Shown: in pieces, positions 1-8,540 of the stretch
Layout of the letters: the number at the start of each line of letters is the position of its first letter
Position numbering within the stretch: the first letter of the stretch is position 1
Assembly: GCA_027858775.1 (NCBI GenBank)
Contig: JAQICA010000185.1
Span: forward strand, 1-33,962
Length of the DNA: 33,962 bases
Direction of reading: 5' to 3'
DNA from: Salinivirgaceae bacterium
GTDB lineage: Bacteria; Bacteroidota; Bacteroidia; Bacteroidales; Salinivirgaceae
Notes under the pieces: generated by a model
Told to the model about the DNA's origin: nothing
The model's input: only the letters and a program-made list of their open reading frames with translations
The model's database searches: none
Program-made: the position numbers and the translations under genes

Positions 1-490
1 GTGCCTGTGCCCGCTTCGGTGATGGTTAGTGTTGTGCCGACGAGGCTCGCTGTTGCTACGCTATTGGCATCAGATGACGTGCTGAAAGTTAATTCATCGG
101 CATCGGCATCGGCGAACACGCTTGCAATATCGATAGTCGTAGAGACAAAACCTTCGGTCTCTGTCATATCTGAAATTGGATTTTCAACTACCGGAGCATT
201 GTTCGCAGCGGCATTTACATTAAATTCAAATACATCGCTTACTGAACCACCGTTGCCATCGTTGGCCGTTACGGTAATATTAGCTGTGCCTGTACCCGCT
301 TCAGTGATGGTTAGTGTTGTACCGTCAAGGCTCGCTGTTGCAACGTTTGTAGCATCAGATGATGTACTGAAAGCTAATTCATCGTCGTCGGCATCGGTGA
401 ACACGCTTGCAATGTCGATAGTCGTAGAGACAAAACCTTCGGTCTCCGTCATATCCGAAATTGGATTTTCAACTACCGGAGCGCTATTGG
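1..490 (-). repeat. 285-bp tandem repeat encoding 95-residue cadherin/Ig-like domains
   Basis: Bases 1-205 and 286-490 are near-identical with an exact 285-bp offset (for example GTGCC at 1 and 286, TTTTC at 181 and 466). On the minus strand each unit encodes a 95-residue extracellular repeat opening NSAPVVENPISDMTE and containing a VFxDADxDEL calcium-site-like motif. One full unit and about 0.7 of a second are visible, and the array probably continues beyond base 1. The nucleotide identity points to recent duplication or homogenisation. Confidence 0.9.
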
Positions 491-3400
491 TCGCAGAGCC
501 TAAATCGGTTACAGAAATATCATCAACATATAAAAACCACATATCTACATCGCTATACCCCTGCCAGCCAAGGTAGTAAACACCATCGGCAGCTACTGAA
601 AATGTTTGTTGCCCTTCGGTATAAGTTTCATTAACGATATTGTTGTTATCGAACAACTGATCTAATGTCATTGCAGAAGAGCTGTTTGCTGTACCGAGTT
701 TCACTTTCAGTTTTTCCGGATAACTCGCAGATCTGGCTCTGTACCAGAAGCTAAGTTCATATTCATGTCCGGCTTTCAGCTCCAGTGGTTGTGAAAAGAA
801 CCAATCATTCATGGCTGCGTTTTCATTGTACTGAATGGATAAATGATTTAATCCAGAGTTCGGATAATCGCTTGAAGAGCCCCATTTGTAACCGTCACTG
901 TTGGCATTTTCCATGCTCGTACAAGATGGCAATGCAGGTGTAATAACGCTTTCGAAATCTTCGATATAGTCTGTAGCAGATAAATCTACAACGCATGGAT
1001 CAGCACTTGTGGTACCATTTGTTTCGGGAACCGTTCCATCTGTTTTAAAATTAATGAGTGTTTCACTGTTTGAATATGGATACAATTTGAAAAAATATTG
1101 GGTTGAATATTCAAGTCCTGTAAATGTATAACTTTCAATACCCTGCGCAACGTTCATCACTGCACTGCCATCAGATAAATCTGCATCATCGGTTACAGAG
1201 TTTGTATCTATTGGATCTGTGAACGCTCCGGTTGTATTTGCCACGAGCAGGTATCCATCGGGTAAAATTGCTCCTGTAGCATCTGTCCAGTTTATTTGCA
1301 TTTCTGTGGCTGTAGTAGTTCCTACAGCTAAAGAAGTTGCATGATTCGTTGGTTCATCTTTTGCCGAAGTTGATGCATTCCCTGTGAGCCCCGGGGCTAA
1401 GTAGCATGGAGTTGCAGCATCATATTCATAAATGGCAAAATGGTAATTTGTGTTTCCATTCAGGTTGTTTACAGTTACGCTATTTCCTGCACCTGCATAC
1501 ACAACATAATTTCCGGTTCCTATTTCTGAACCACTTCCAAAAGCAGCATCTGCATTATAAACGATTCCGCTTGCAGGATCAGCATCTACAGCGCCCGCTT
1601 TTTTTGCCAAAACAATTACTTCGTCGCCGCCATCGGGCGTACCGCGAGTCCACTCAATATCAATTGAACTGGTGGTTTGCGCCGAGCTGTTAAAATCGAC
1701 AGCCTGGTCTGATGGTGGTGTGCAAAGCATAGTGGCATCAACTTGCAAATCGTCGATACACCAGTAATACGAAAACCCGCCGATGTAATTGAATTTGAAT
1801 TTCACTTGCGATTGTCCGTCTAACTCGCTCAATACCTGGCTATATGCTTCAGGATTGTTGGTACTTGCAGTCCATTGTTGGAGTTGTGTCCATGAAGTTC
1901 CATTGTCGATGCTATAAAAAAGTGTAGCTGAACTTTCTCCCACATGTTTGTAATAATGATCGAACGAGAGCGTCACATCTTCATAAGATGAAAAATTAAA
2001 GGTATGTGTAACTAGATCAGAGTTTTGATCATCGGCCATTCCATACCCATCACTATCCAAAAACGCATAATTTCCAGTACCAAAAGCAACGTCATCGATT
2101 GTGCCAAACTGCCATACCTGACCATTTCCTTCGTTATCCAACACATCCCAGCATTGGGGTGCTTCTATATCGTTGAAATTTGTTTCGTAAGGAAATGATA
2201 TAATATCAATTGAACACGGATCAATTAACGTCGTGGCGTTATCTACAGGAACGGTTCCCTCTGTTTTGTAAATAATAAAATCACCGTTGTTGGTATACGG
2301 GAAAATTTTAAAATAATACTGCGTTTCAAAATCAAGATTGGCAAATGTGTAACCCTGTTCACCCTGCTCAATATTTATGGCACCGGCTCCATCGCCAAGA
2401 TTCGTATCATCCTCTACTGGAACAGCGTTGGTTGGATCAGTAAATGTGCCGGTGGTGTTAGCCAGAATTAAGTATCCGTCAGGCTCCACTGTTCCGGCAG
2501 CATCTGTCCACGTTAGCGGAATTTCATTGGGCGTTGGCGTGCCCGCTGAGAAAGATGCTACATGGTTTGAAGCAACTGGTTTGGCATCTGTTATAGCATC
2601 TCCGCTTAACTCAATAAGGTTATAGCAAAAATCTGAAATCCTGTATTCATAAATGGAAAATACATAATTTGCCAGATTATCCAGATTTGTAATATTCACG
2701 TTTGTGCCTGTGCCATCGTAAACAACAAAGTTATCTGTGCCAATTTCTGAACCGGCACCAAAAGCCGCGTCTGCTGTGTATGAATTTCCTTTTGTGGGAT
2801 CGACATGTGCTACTGCGGCCTCTTTGGCCACCACAAGTACATTATCACCGCCATTTGGAGTCCCTCTTGTCCAGCCGATATCAAGCGAGTTGTATGTTGA
2901 ATTCAACACATTAAAATCTGTAGCCTGATTTTCGGGCGGAATACATGTGGCATCGCCGGTAACGCTCACATCGTCAATAGCCCATCCGGGAGCAACAGCT
3001 GCACCATCGGATCCAAATCTGATACGAAATTGAAAATCGGGATTTTCATCGTATGCTGAAAGATCGACTGTAACCTGTGTCCAGTCGCGAATGCTTGCAG
3101 GTGCCCATGCATCGTGCCCGCCGAGCGGATTGCCATCATGGAGCGCGCCATCGTAGGGCAAACTGGTGGTAACCTGTGTCCATTGCGTTCCATCCCAGAC
3201 CTCTATAAATCCACCATCCCAATAATCAGTAGCGCTGGAAAGTTCAGCTTCCATATAGATCCAAAACGTTAACTCACAATTATTGAATCCATTCAAACTA
3301 ATGTTTGGCGAAATCAGATTATAAACGGAGTTTGTGGCGTAATCGTTATTTCCATTTGTAACAAAGCATGTGCCTCCTCCGGTATGATCGCCTGAGGGCG

Positions 3401-5825
3401 ATGTTGGCGTTGTGTTTACCCAGTCATCGTTGCCTGTTACACCATTCCAGCAGTTGTCTCCTGAATCGAAATTCTCTGCATACGGCAATGTTAATCCAGC
3501 GCAAGGATCGACATCGGTTGTTGCAGAAGCTTCGGGCGGAGTGGCATCTGTTTTATATTTGATATTGATACCGGCATTTGTATATGGATAAATTTTGAAA
3601 TAATAGTTGGTTTCGCCTATTAGACTATCGAATATTTTGCTTTCTGTGCCAGCAGTAATATTTTTCACCAGGCGTGAATCTTCTTCCAGGGCTCCATTTG
3701 CCGGTGCTACAATTTCTTCGAATCCTACATAACTTCCTTTGACTAAATAACCATCGGGAATTACACTACCTGTTGCATCTAACCATGTTAATGGAATGGT
3801 TGTGCCCGTGGGTGTTCCTGCTGCGAAAATTGTAGGATATTCAGTGGGTTCACTTTTTATAGTTGTTTCATTGGTATAAATGCCGGCTGAATAATCTCCC
3901 GAAGGCAGCACAGACCACATTTTGTAGTAATACGGTGTATTTTCGGTAAGTGTACTGTGAGTGAAAGATGTCTGCGAACCTTTGTATAAAACAGTTCCTC
4001 CGCCTGAAATAGCATCGCCTACACTGTAGTTTGATTGATTCGCCGGGTTTCCAAAATTGCCATCGGCGCTCCATGCAATAAGTACATCATCATCGCTACT
4101 GTTCTTATTCCAGCTAAGGTCAATTTGATTCGGGTCGTTGGAAGTAGCCGTAAAGCTGTTTGGCGAGGAGTTATCTATTCCTGTTACTATAAGTGAAAAA
4201 TCCTGAGCAGCCGCTAACGTTCCCTTATGAGAAACAGTAATTGTGTAGCGCGTTCCGGCTGCTGGACTACCTACGATAATTTTCTCGTATGGATCTACGG
4301 TATTGTCTCCATTATCGTTTGTAGATACTGAGGTTAAGCGAAACGGATAAAATGTATTGGAACTTTCGGTTACACGAATGTCTAAATCGTTTACTAGGAC
4401 AGGTGTATTATCGTTTGCAGTGCCCTCATTGGGTATTCCCGGCACATCTGTCCAGCTTACAGATGTAGTTAACTCTTCTTCTCCACTGGCAAATACATCT
4501 ATCGTGTATGTTTCTCCATTTTGCAGTGTGTGCTCACTGATAATTGTACCATCGAATTTGTTTTCAATAACCTGTGCGGCTTTTTTAGCATTCATCAAGC
4601 CCCATCCATAAGCGGCATCAGGACCCGAAGGCCCGGCATCGTCGGCTGTGTGCAGAGCCAGCCCTTTAAGTGTTGCAGCTTTCATAAATTCTGCATTCTG
4701 TTCGCTGTAGTATTGTTGAAGCAAAAGTAAAGTGCCACAAACATTTGGCGATGCCATAGAGGTACCTGTGAGTGTTTCGTAGGCACTGTTCGATGTTTCG
4801 TAAGTTGAATAAATATTGGTTCCGTTTCCAGTAATATCGGGTTTTATGCGGTAGTCGTCTGTTGGCCCCTCGCTGCTTGATCCATTGATACTCATCGAAA
4901 CAAACTCGCCGTCTGCATCAATAGCAATCTCTCTTCCATTGGCAACTACAAGATTGTTTTTGGCTAAAGCATGGCCTGTTAGTTTATCGTAGTTTGGATC
5001 ACTTCCTAATGGTGCCCCATTTGAGGCATTATCGTTGCCATCGTTTCCGGCAGCAACGCACATCAGGTAATAAGGTGCGTTATAAAGAACTTCATCCCAG
5101 TCGCGTGAGTCGGCTACATACGCGCCAAACACCCAATCAGGAAGATCAGAAGCCACCCATCCATATGAATGGTTCGATAAAAGCATGCCATTTGCTGCGG
5201 CATCGGCTACTTCGGAAATGTCTGCATTCCAGTCGTAGCCCACAGCATGGGCTTGGGGAGCCATTCCTTTAGCGTCGGGTTTCACGCCTGAAGCAATGAT
5301 GGTTCCGGTTACGTGCGCCGAATGATAATTCAACACTGTACTATTGTCACCAATTGAAAAACGGTCTGTGCCCCCAATGCCATCGTATTCCTGGTGAGTA
5401 GAGCGCGCAAGTCCACCATCCCAAACATGGGCAGTCATGCCCTGTCCTTCGAGATTCAGTCCCAACAGGCCGCCGTTATGCAGCGTTGTAGCTCGTGTAG
5501 AAATGGCTGCATTGGCATTGTAAGTAGTGTAATAAATAGGATTCCCATCTTTATCTACTTTCATTAATTCAATAAAACGGCCATCTTTCTCCATTTGGGT
5601 TGGCCACCCTTTTTCTTCGGCAAGCTCAAGAGCTTTACTTTTTTCTTCAGCAAATTGCTGATATAGCTGCTGTTCCAGTATTCTCAGCTGTTTTACATTT
5701 GTTTTTGTGAGTACTTTCTCACGAATTAATTGATCTGTTTCTTTTTTCGACTGAGCATTAGCATTAATTGCACTCATGCAAAATATCGAAACAATAATGA
5801 TTAGATAAGATGAAATTTGCCGCAT
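1..5825 (-). CDS. Secreted multidomain S8 (subtilisin-family) serine protease, 3' end outside window
   Basis: The frame opens at the ATG at 5823-5825 and has no stop down to base 1, so about 1941 residues are present and the C-terminus is missing. Residues 1-25 form a signal peptide (hydrophobic stretch, ANA-Q cleavage site). The S8 domain spans about residues 100-410: Asp136 (VWDGG), His171 (HSAHVTGT), oxyanion Asn261 (AAGND) and nucleophile Ser356 (GTSMASP). A beta-sandwich like those after other Bacteroidota S8 domains follows (about 415-550), then an FN3-like pair (about 555-774). MAM/jelly-roll-like blocks begin near 775, 1204 and 1611, separated by further FN3-like pairs. From about 1781 there are cadherin/Ig-like repeats of 95 residues. 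Such mosaics are typical of type IX secretion cargo, but the C-terminal sorting domain that would prove it lies outside. Substrate unknown; likely extracellular protein degradation. Confidence 0.93.
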   Translation of the reverse strand, partial: MRQISSYLIIIVSIFCMSAINANAQSKKETDQLIREKVLTKTNVKQLRILEQQLYQQFAEEKSKALELAEEKGWPTQMEKDGRFIELMKVDKDGNPIYYTTYNANAAISTRATTLHNGGLLGLNLEGQGMTAHVWDGGLARSTHQEYDGIGGTDRFSIGDNSTVLNYHSAHVTGTIIASGVKPDAKGMAPQAHAVGYDWNADISEVADAAANGMLLSNHSYGWVASDLPDWVFGAYVADSRDWDEVLYNAPYYLMCVAAGNDGNDNASNGAPLGSDPNYDKLTGHALAKNNLVVANGREIAIDADGEFVSMSINGSSSEGPTDDYRIKPDITGNGTNIYSTYETSNSAYETLTGTSMASPNVCGTLLLLQQYYSEQNAEFMKAATLKGLALHTADDAGPSGPDAAYGWGLMNAKKAAQVIENKFDGTIISEHTLQNGETYTIDVFASGEEELTTSVSWTDVPGIPNEGTANDNTPVLVNDLDIRVTESSNTFYPFRLTSVSTNDNGDNTVDPYEKIIVGSPAAGTRYTITVSHKGTLAAAQDFSLIVTGIDNSSPNSFTATSNDPNQIDLSWNKNSSDDDVLIAWSADGNFGNPANQSNYSVGDAISGGGTVLYKGSQTSFTHSTLTENTPYYYKMWSVLPSGDYSAGIYTNETTIKSEPTEYPTIFAAGTPTGTTIPLTWLDATGSVIPDGYLVKGSYVGFEEIVAPANGALEEDSRLVKNITAGTESKIFDSLIGETNYYFKIYPYTNAGINIKYKTDATPPEASATTDVDPCAGLTLPYAENFDSGDNCWNGVTGNDDWVNTTPTSPSGDHTGGGTCFVTNGNNDYATNSVYNLISPNISLNGFNNCELTFWIYMEAELSSATDYWDGGFIEVWDGTQWTQVTTSLPYDGALHDGNPLGGHDAWAPASIRDWTQVTVDLSAYDENPDFQFRIRFGSDGAAVAPGWAIDDVSVTGDATCIPPENQATDFNVLNSTYNSLDIGWTRGTPNGGDNVLVVAKEAAVAHVDPTKGNSYTADAAFGAGSEIGTDNFVVYDGTGTNVNITNLDNLANYVFSIYEYRISDFCYNLIELSGDAITDAKPVASNHVASFSAGTPTPNEIPLTWTDAAGTVEPDGYLILANTTGTFTDPTNAVPVEDDTNLGDGAGAINIEQGEQGYTFANLDFETQYYFKIFPYTNNGDFIIYKTEGTVPVDNATTLIDPCSIDIISFPYETNFNDIEAPQCWDVLDNEGNGQVWQFGTIDDVAFGTGNYAFLDSDGYGMADDQNSDLVTHTFNFSSYEDVTLSFDHYYKHVGESSATLFYSIDNGTSWTQLQQWTASTNNPEAYSQVLSELDGQSQVKFKFNYIGGFSYYWCIDDLQVDATMLCTPPSDQAVDFNSSAQTTSSIDIEWTRGTPDGGDEVIVLAKKAGAVDADPASGIVYNADAAFGSGSEIGTGNYVVYAGAGNSVTVNNLNGNTNYHFAIYEYDAATPCYLAPGLTGNASTSAKDEPTNHATSLAVGTTTATEMQINWTDATGAILPDGYLLVANTTGAFTDPIDTNSVTDDADLSDGSAVMNVAQGIESYTFTGLEYSTQYFFKLYPYSNSETLINFKTDGTVPETNGTTSADPCVVDLSATDYIEDFESVITPALPSCTSMENANSDGYKWGSSSDYPNSGLNHLSIQYNENAAMNDWFFSQPLELKAGHEYELSFWYRARSASYPEKLKVKLGTANSSSAMTLDQLFDNNNIVNETYTEGQQTFSVAADGVYYLGWQGYSDVDMWFLYVDDISVTDLGSATNSAPVVENPISDMTETEGFVSTTIDIASVFTDADDDELAFSTSSDATNVATASLDGTTLTITEAGTGTANITVTANDGNGGSVSDVFEFNVNAAANNAPVVENPISDMTETEGFVSTTIDIASVFADADADELTFSTSSDANSVATASLVGTTLTITEAGTG

Positions 5826-5888
5826 AACTAAAATAATAGGTTATTTTTTTTGGATAAATTTTGGAATAAATATGCGCAAGATATTCCG

Positions 5889-5953
5889 GAGATATCTCAC
5901 CCGTTGGAGGGTAAAATAGTTTACAGATAAGTTTCACCCGGGTGGGTGAACTC
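5889..5953. promoter_or_regulatory. Hairpin/operator-like inverted repeats upstream of the S8 protease
   Basis: The 188-bp gap between the TPR/HTH gene and the protease start holds a 10-bp palindrome GAGATATCTC (5889-5898). It is followed by an inverted repeat with arms TTCACCC and GGGTGAA around GGGT (about 5933-5950), which extends outward with one bulge. There is no T-tract directly after the hairpin on the minus strand, so it is not a convincing terminator. It sits 105-125 bp upstream of the protease ATG and could be an operator or mRNA leader structure. Function is inferred only. Confidence 0.35.
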
Positions 5954-6013
5954 CTAAACTCCTATTAAAAAACCTATTACAACGATATCAATTAATTTGA
6001 TTTCGCAGGAAAT

Positions 6014-7660
6014 TTATGCGTTAGAAAGTTGAATTGCTTTTATCACCAGAGCAATTCTTTGATTTTCTTTTGATTTTTGGATGTCGAATATTCTGTACAT
6101 TTTTTTTAAAGATGAGCGTACACCTTCAAAACTCAGAGAAATTTCTTCTGAAATTTTTCGATTATTAATGGTAGGTTTGGAGCACAAAACGGTTAAAATC
6201 CTCCAGTCTGTTTCGTTGAGCGAACCATCAATTTTACTGCAGATTTTGTCCTTGTTCAATTGTTTATCCAACTCATTTCTTTCATTTTGTTGGGTGTAAA
6301 TAACGGCATTTGACCTAAGCACTTCAATTTCTTTGAGTAAAACCTCTTTTTCATTTTTTATTTTAATAGCCCGATTTCGGATAATAATAGCCATGAAAGT
6401 CAAAATCAGCAGAAAAAAGGCAATGATGGAATACCGCTGATTGCGTTCGATCTCTGCATTTTTTTGATGTTCTTTTCGCTCCAGCTCAAGAGCCTGGGCA
6501 TTGCGTAAGCTATCTGCCAAATGAATTTGTAAATATTTGTATTTATACTCCTGGTGTATCAATTCCCGCCGGTTTTTATCACTTTGTAAACTATCGTGGA
6601 CGGATGTATATTGCTCATACATCTTCAATGCCATATGGGTGTCTCCAAGCGCCTTATACGCCTCATACAGTCCCTTAGCTGCCGCTGCAATATTTTCTTT
6701 CAAGCCTGTTTGACTTGCAATTCTCAACCCCTTGTTTAAATAAATAATGGCTTTGGAGTAATGTCCCTGTGTTTGATATATGGAGCCGATATTGATGTAT
6801 GTTCCACTCACTCCCTCCTTATTATCAATTGCTTCGTATATTTCTAAACTCCGGTTTTGATATTCAACAGCCTCTGCGTGGTACCCCTGCATGTTTTTAA
6901 CCGTTCCAATATTAGCAAGTGTTTTGGCCTCGGCCAGCTTGTTATTGAGTTGCTTTTGCAGTGCTTGAGCTTTATTGTAATAGTAAATTGCGGTATCAAA
7001 ATCTGCTTTTCTGCTAAAAATCACACCCAAATTGTGATAGCAAATAGCAATTCCCTGCCGATTCCGTAATTCCTTACTGATCTGAAGAGCCAAATTATTG
7101 TATTCAAGTGCCTTATCGTACGATCCCATTCGGTTATACAGTGTAGCAATATTGCTGAGCGATTGAGCTTTTCCCAGAGAATCGTTCTTCTTTTCTGAAA
7201 TGGTTAAACTCTGATTCTGGTAATTAATTGATTTATCGTAATTTCCAAATTTCGCATAAAGTATTGCCAGGTTATTGAGTGTATTGGCAATATTTTGATC
7301 TGTACTATTTGCTTTTTTTATTTTTAAACTTTGCTCAAAATACTTTTTCGATGTCAGAAAATCTCCATTCTCCATATATGCAACACCCAAAATATTAAGT
7401 GAATGAGCCATTTCTGCTTTCAATTCCCGTTTTTCAGCAAAATCATACAGTTTTTGAGCGTAATAAAGAGTACTATCCGGCTGACTGTACAGATAATTAT
7501 TTAATATCAACTCATTAACTGCGGCAAGCCTTGTAGAGTCATCCAGCAACTTATTACTCCAGGCCAACTTGAGGCTATCAATTTTGGTTTGTGTTTGCCC
7601 CGAAAGAATAACAAACAAAAAAACAATAGATACAGTCAATTTCTTATTTATACAGTACAT
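6014..7660 (-). CDS. Membrane-anchored TPR protein with C-terminal HTH (transcriptional regulator-like)
   Basis: This 548-residue protein has an N-terminal signal/anchor sequence (about residues 8-22). A long tetratricopeptide array (about 40-370) follows, with repeated motifs such as ANTLNNLAILYAKFGNYDKS, then a helical linker and one clear transmembrane segment at about 410-428. A short coiled coil leads to a C-terminal helix-turn-helix at about 480-545 (ETDWRILTVLCSKP, then KISEEISLSFEGVRSSLKKM), similar to LuxR/GerE-type winged or tetrahelical HTHs. Known Bacteroidota proteins of this architecture are thought to sense through the TPR side and bind DNA on the cytoplasmic side. The target is unknown; the secreted protease gene downstream, same strand and 188 bp away, is a candidate. 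No TAnnTTTG promoter was found upstream. Confidence 0.85.
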   Translation of the reverse strand: MYCINKKLTVSIVFLFVILSGQTQTKIDSLKLAWSNKLLDDSTRLAAVNELILNNYLYSQPDSTLYYAQKLYDFAEKRELKAEMAHSLNILGVAYMENGDFLTSKKYFEQSLKIKKANSTDQNIANTLNNLAILYAKFGNYDKSINYQNQSLTISEKKNDSLGKAQSLSNIATLYNRMGSYDKALEYNNLALQISKELRNRQGIAICYHNLGVIFSRKADFDTAIYYYNKAQALQKQLNNKLAEAKTLANIGTVKNMQGYHAEAVEYQNRSLEIYEAIDNKEGVSGTYINIGSIYQTQGHYSKAIIYLNKGLRIASQTGLKENIAAAAKGLYEAYKALGDTHMALKMYEQYTSVHDSLQSDKNRRELIHQEYKYKYLQIHLADSLRNAQALELERKEHQKNAEIERNQRYSIIAFFLLILTFMAIIIRNRAIKIKNEKEVLLKEIEVLRSNAVIYTQQNERNELDKQLNKDKICSKIDGSLNETDWRILTVLCSKPTINNRKISEEISLSFEGVRSSLKKMYRIFDIQKSKENQRIALVIKAIQLSNA

Positions 7661-8440
7661 AGATCAAATTCAGTAGTTTTATCAGCACTGAAATATACAC
7701 ATTTCTTACGTGACTACAGGGCTGTAAAACAAACAAGACATTAAAGGATAACATCCTTACTTTCAGCTTACAAAATATTAAATACGCTCATTTGATTGCA
7801 CATAAATAAGATTAAGCATTAATATTCCTTCTATTTTTTCACGGCATACGCCACAGCGGAAAACCCGCAGAGCACACTACAACCGTTGTTAATGAAACGC
7901 GTAGAGCGCTATATCTTTCAGGCAAATTGATTAAAACCAAACTCATTCGTGTAAATCAATTTACAAAAAATCACCCATCAAACCCTAAGAGCAAAGTCTC
8001 ATTTCACACATATTCAAAACAATTCGCAAAAGACACCAGAAGATTGGCTGCCCCGGCAAACCAGAGCAACCGTGATTGCTTCCTTGATCAAAAAACACAT
8101 TTTATGAAACGTAATAAAATACATATCCAAATTATGAAAATATTTACCGCAGTTTATGAATTACCTTCCAATAACTTAAGTGTTAACCTTAAAATTCAAG
8201 ACATAAAATATAGTCGTCAGCCAATCTGGACAAAAACCATCAAATTTGGTTTTGAATATTTATCGAGCATATTGAAAAACGCGAAAGACCGAACCAGGAA
8301 TACACACCGGAATTAAAATCAAAAACGAGCAGCCCCAACAGCCAAAGCACATTGCAATGAAATACAAAAGTAACCACCAGGGGATGAATTAATCTTCCAT
8401 CAATCTTTCAAACAAAATTCATAAATTCAACTTTATTCAC
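7661..8440. other. Long intergenic region without a supported gene
   Basis: This AT-rich stretch separates the divergent TPR/HTH and OmpA genes. The only sizeable open frame (7927-8316, +, TTG start) has a poor codon pattern and no recognisable family, and I do not call it. No tRNA, terminator or clear repeat was seen. It must contain the promoter of the TPR/HTH gene, but I found no TAnnTTTG match for it. Confidence 0.5.
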
Positions 8441-8448
8441 TAATTTTG
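8441..8448 (+). promoter_or_regulatory. Putative -7 element (TAATTTTG) for the OmpA gene
   Basis: It matches the Bacteroidota sigma-70 -7 consensus TAnnTTTG and lies about 90 bp upstream of the chosen start at 8541. No good TTTG -33 element sits at the usual 19-bp spacing, so the call is tentative. Confidence 0.4.
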
Positions 8449-8540
8449 AATGCAGCAAAACCCTTATTGAAAGAATGATTTAAATAAAAACAATTTAATA
8501 TATAAAAATGCATAGAAAACATAATCAAAATTATAGTCTT

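Noticed and set aside
1-490. Repeated block considered as a CRISPR array
   Set aside because: The repeat unit is 285 bp, contiguous and coding, without 25-40-bp repeats and unique spacers.
1-576. 191-codon plus-strand open frame with internal repeats
   Set aside because: It is antisense to the S8 protease; its repetitive look comes from the 285-bp tandem repeat of the minus-strand gene.
7927-8316. 129-codon open frame on the plus strand
   Set aside because: It needs a TTG start, has no ribosome-binding or promoter support, a lysine/asparagine-rich composition expected of AT-rich noncoding DNA and no recognisable family; kept only as part of the gap.
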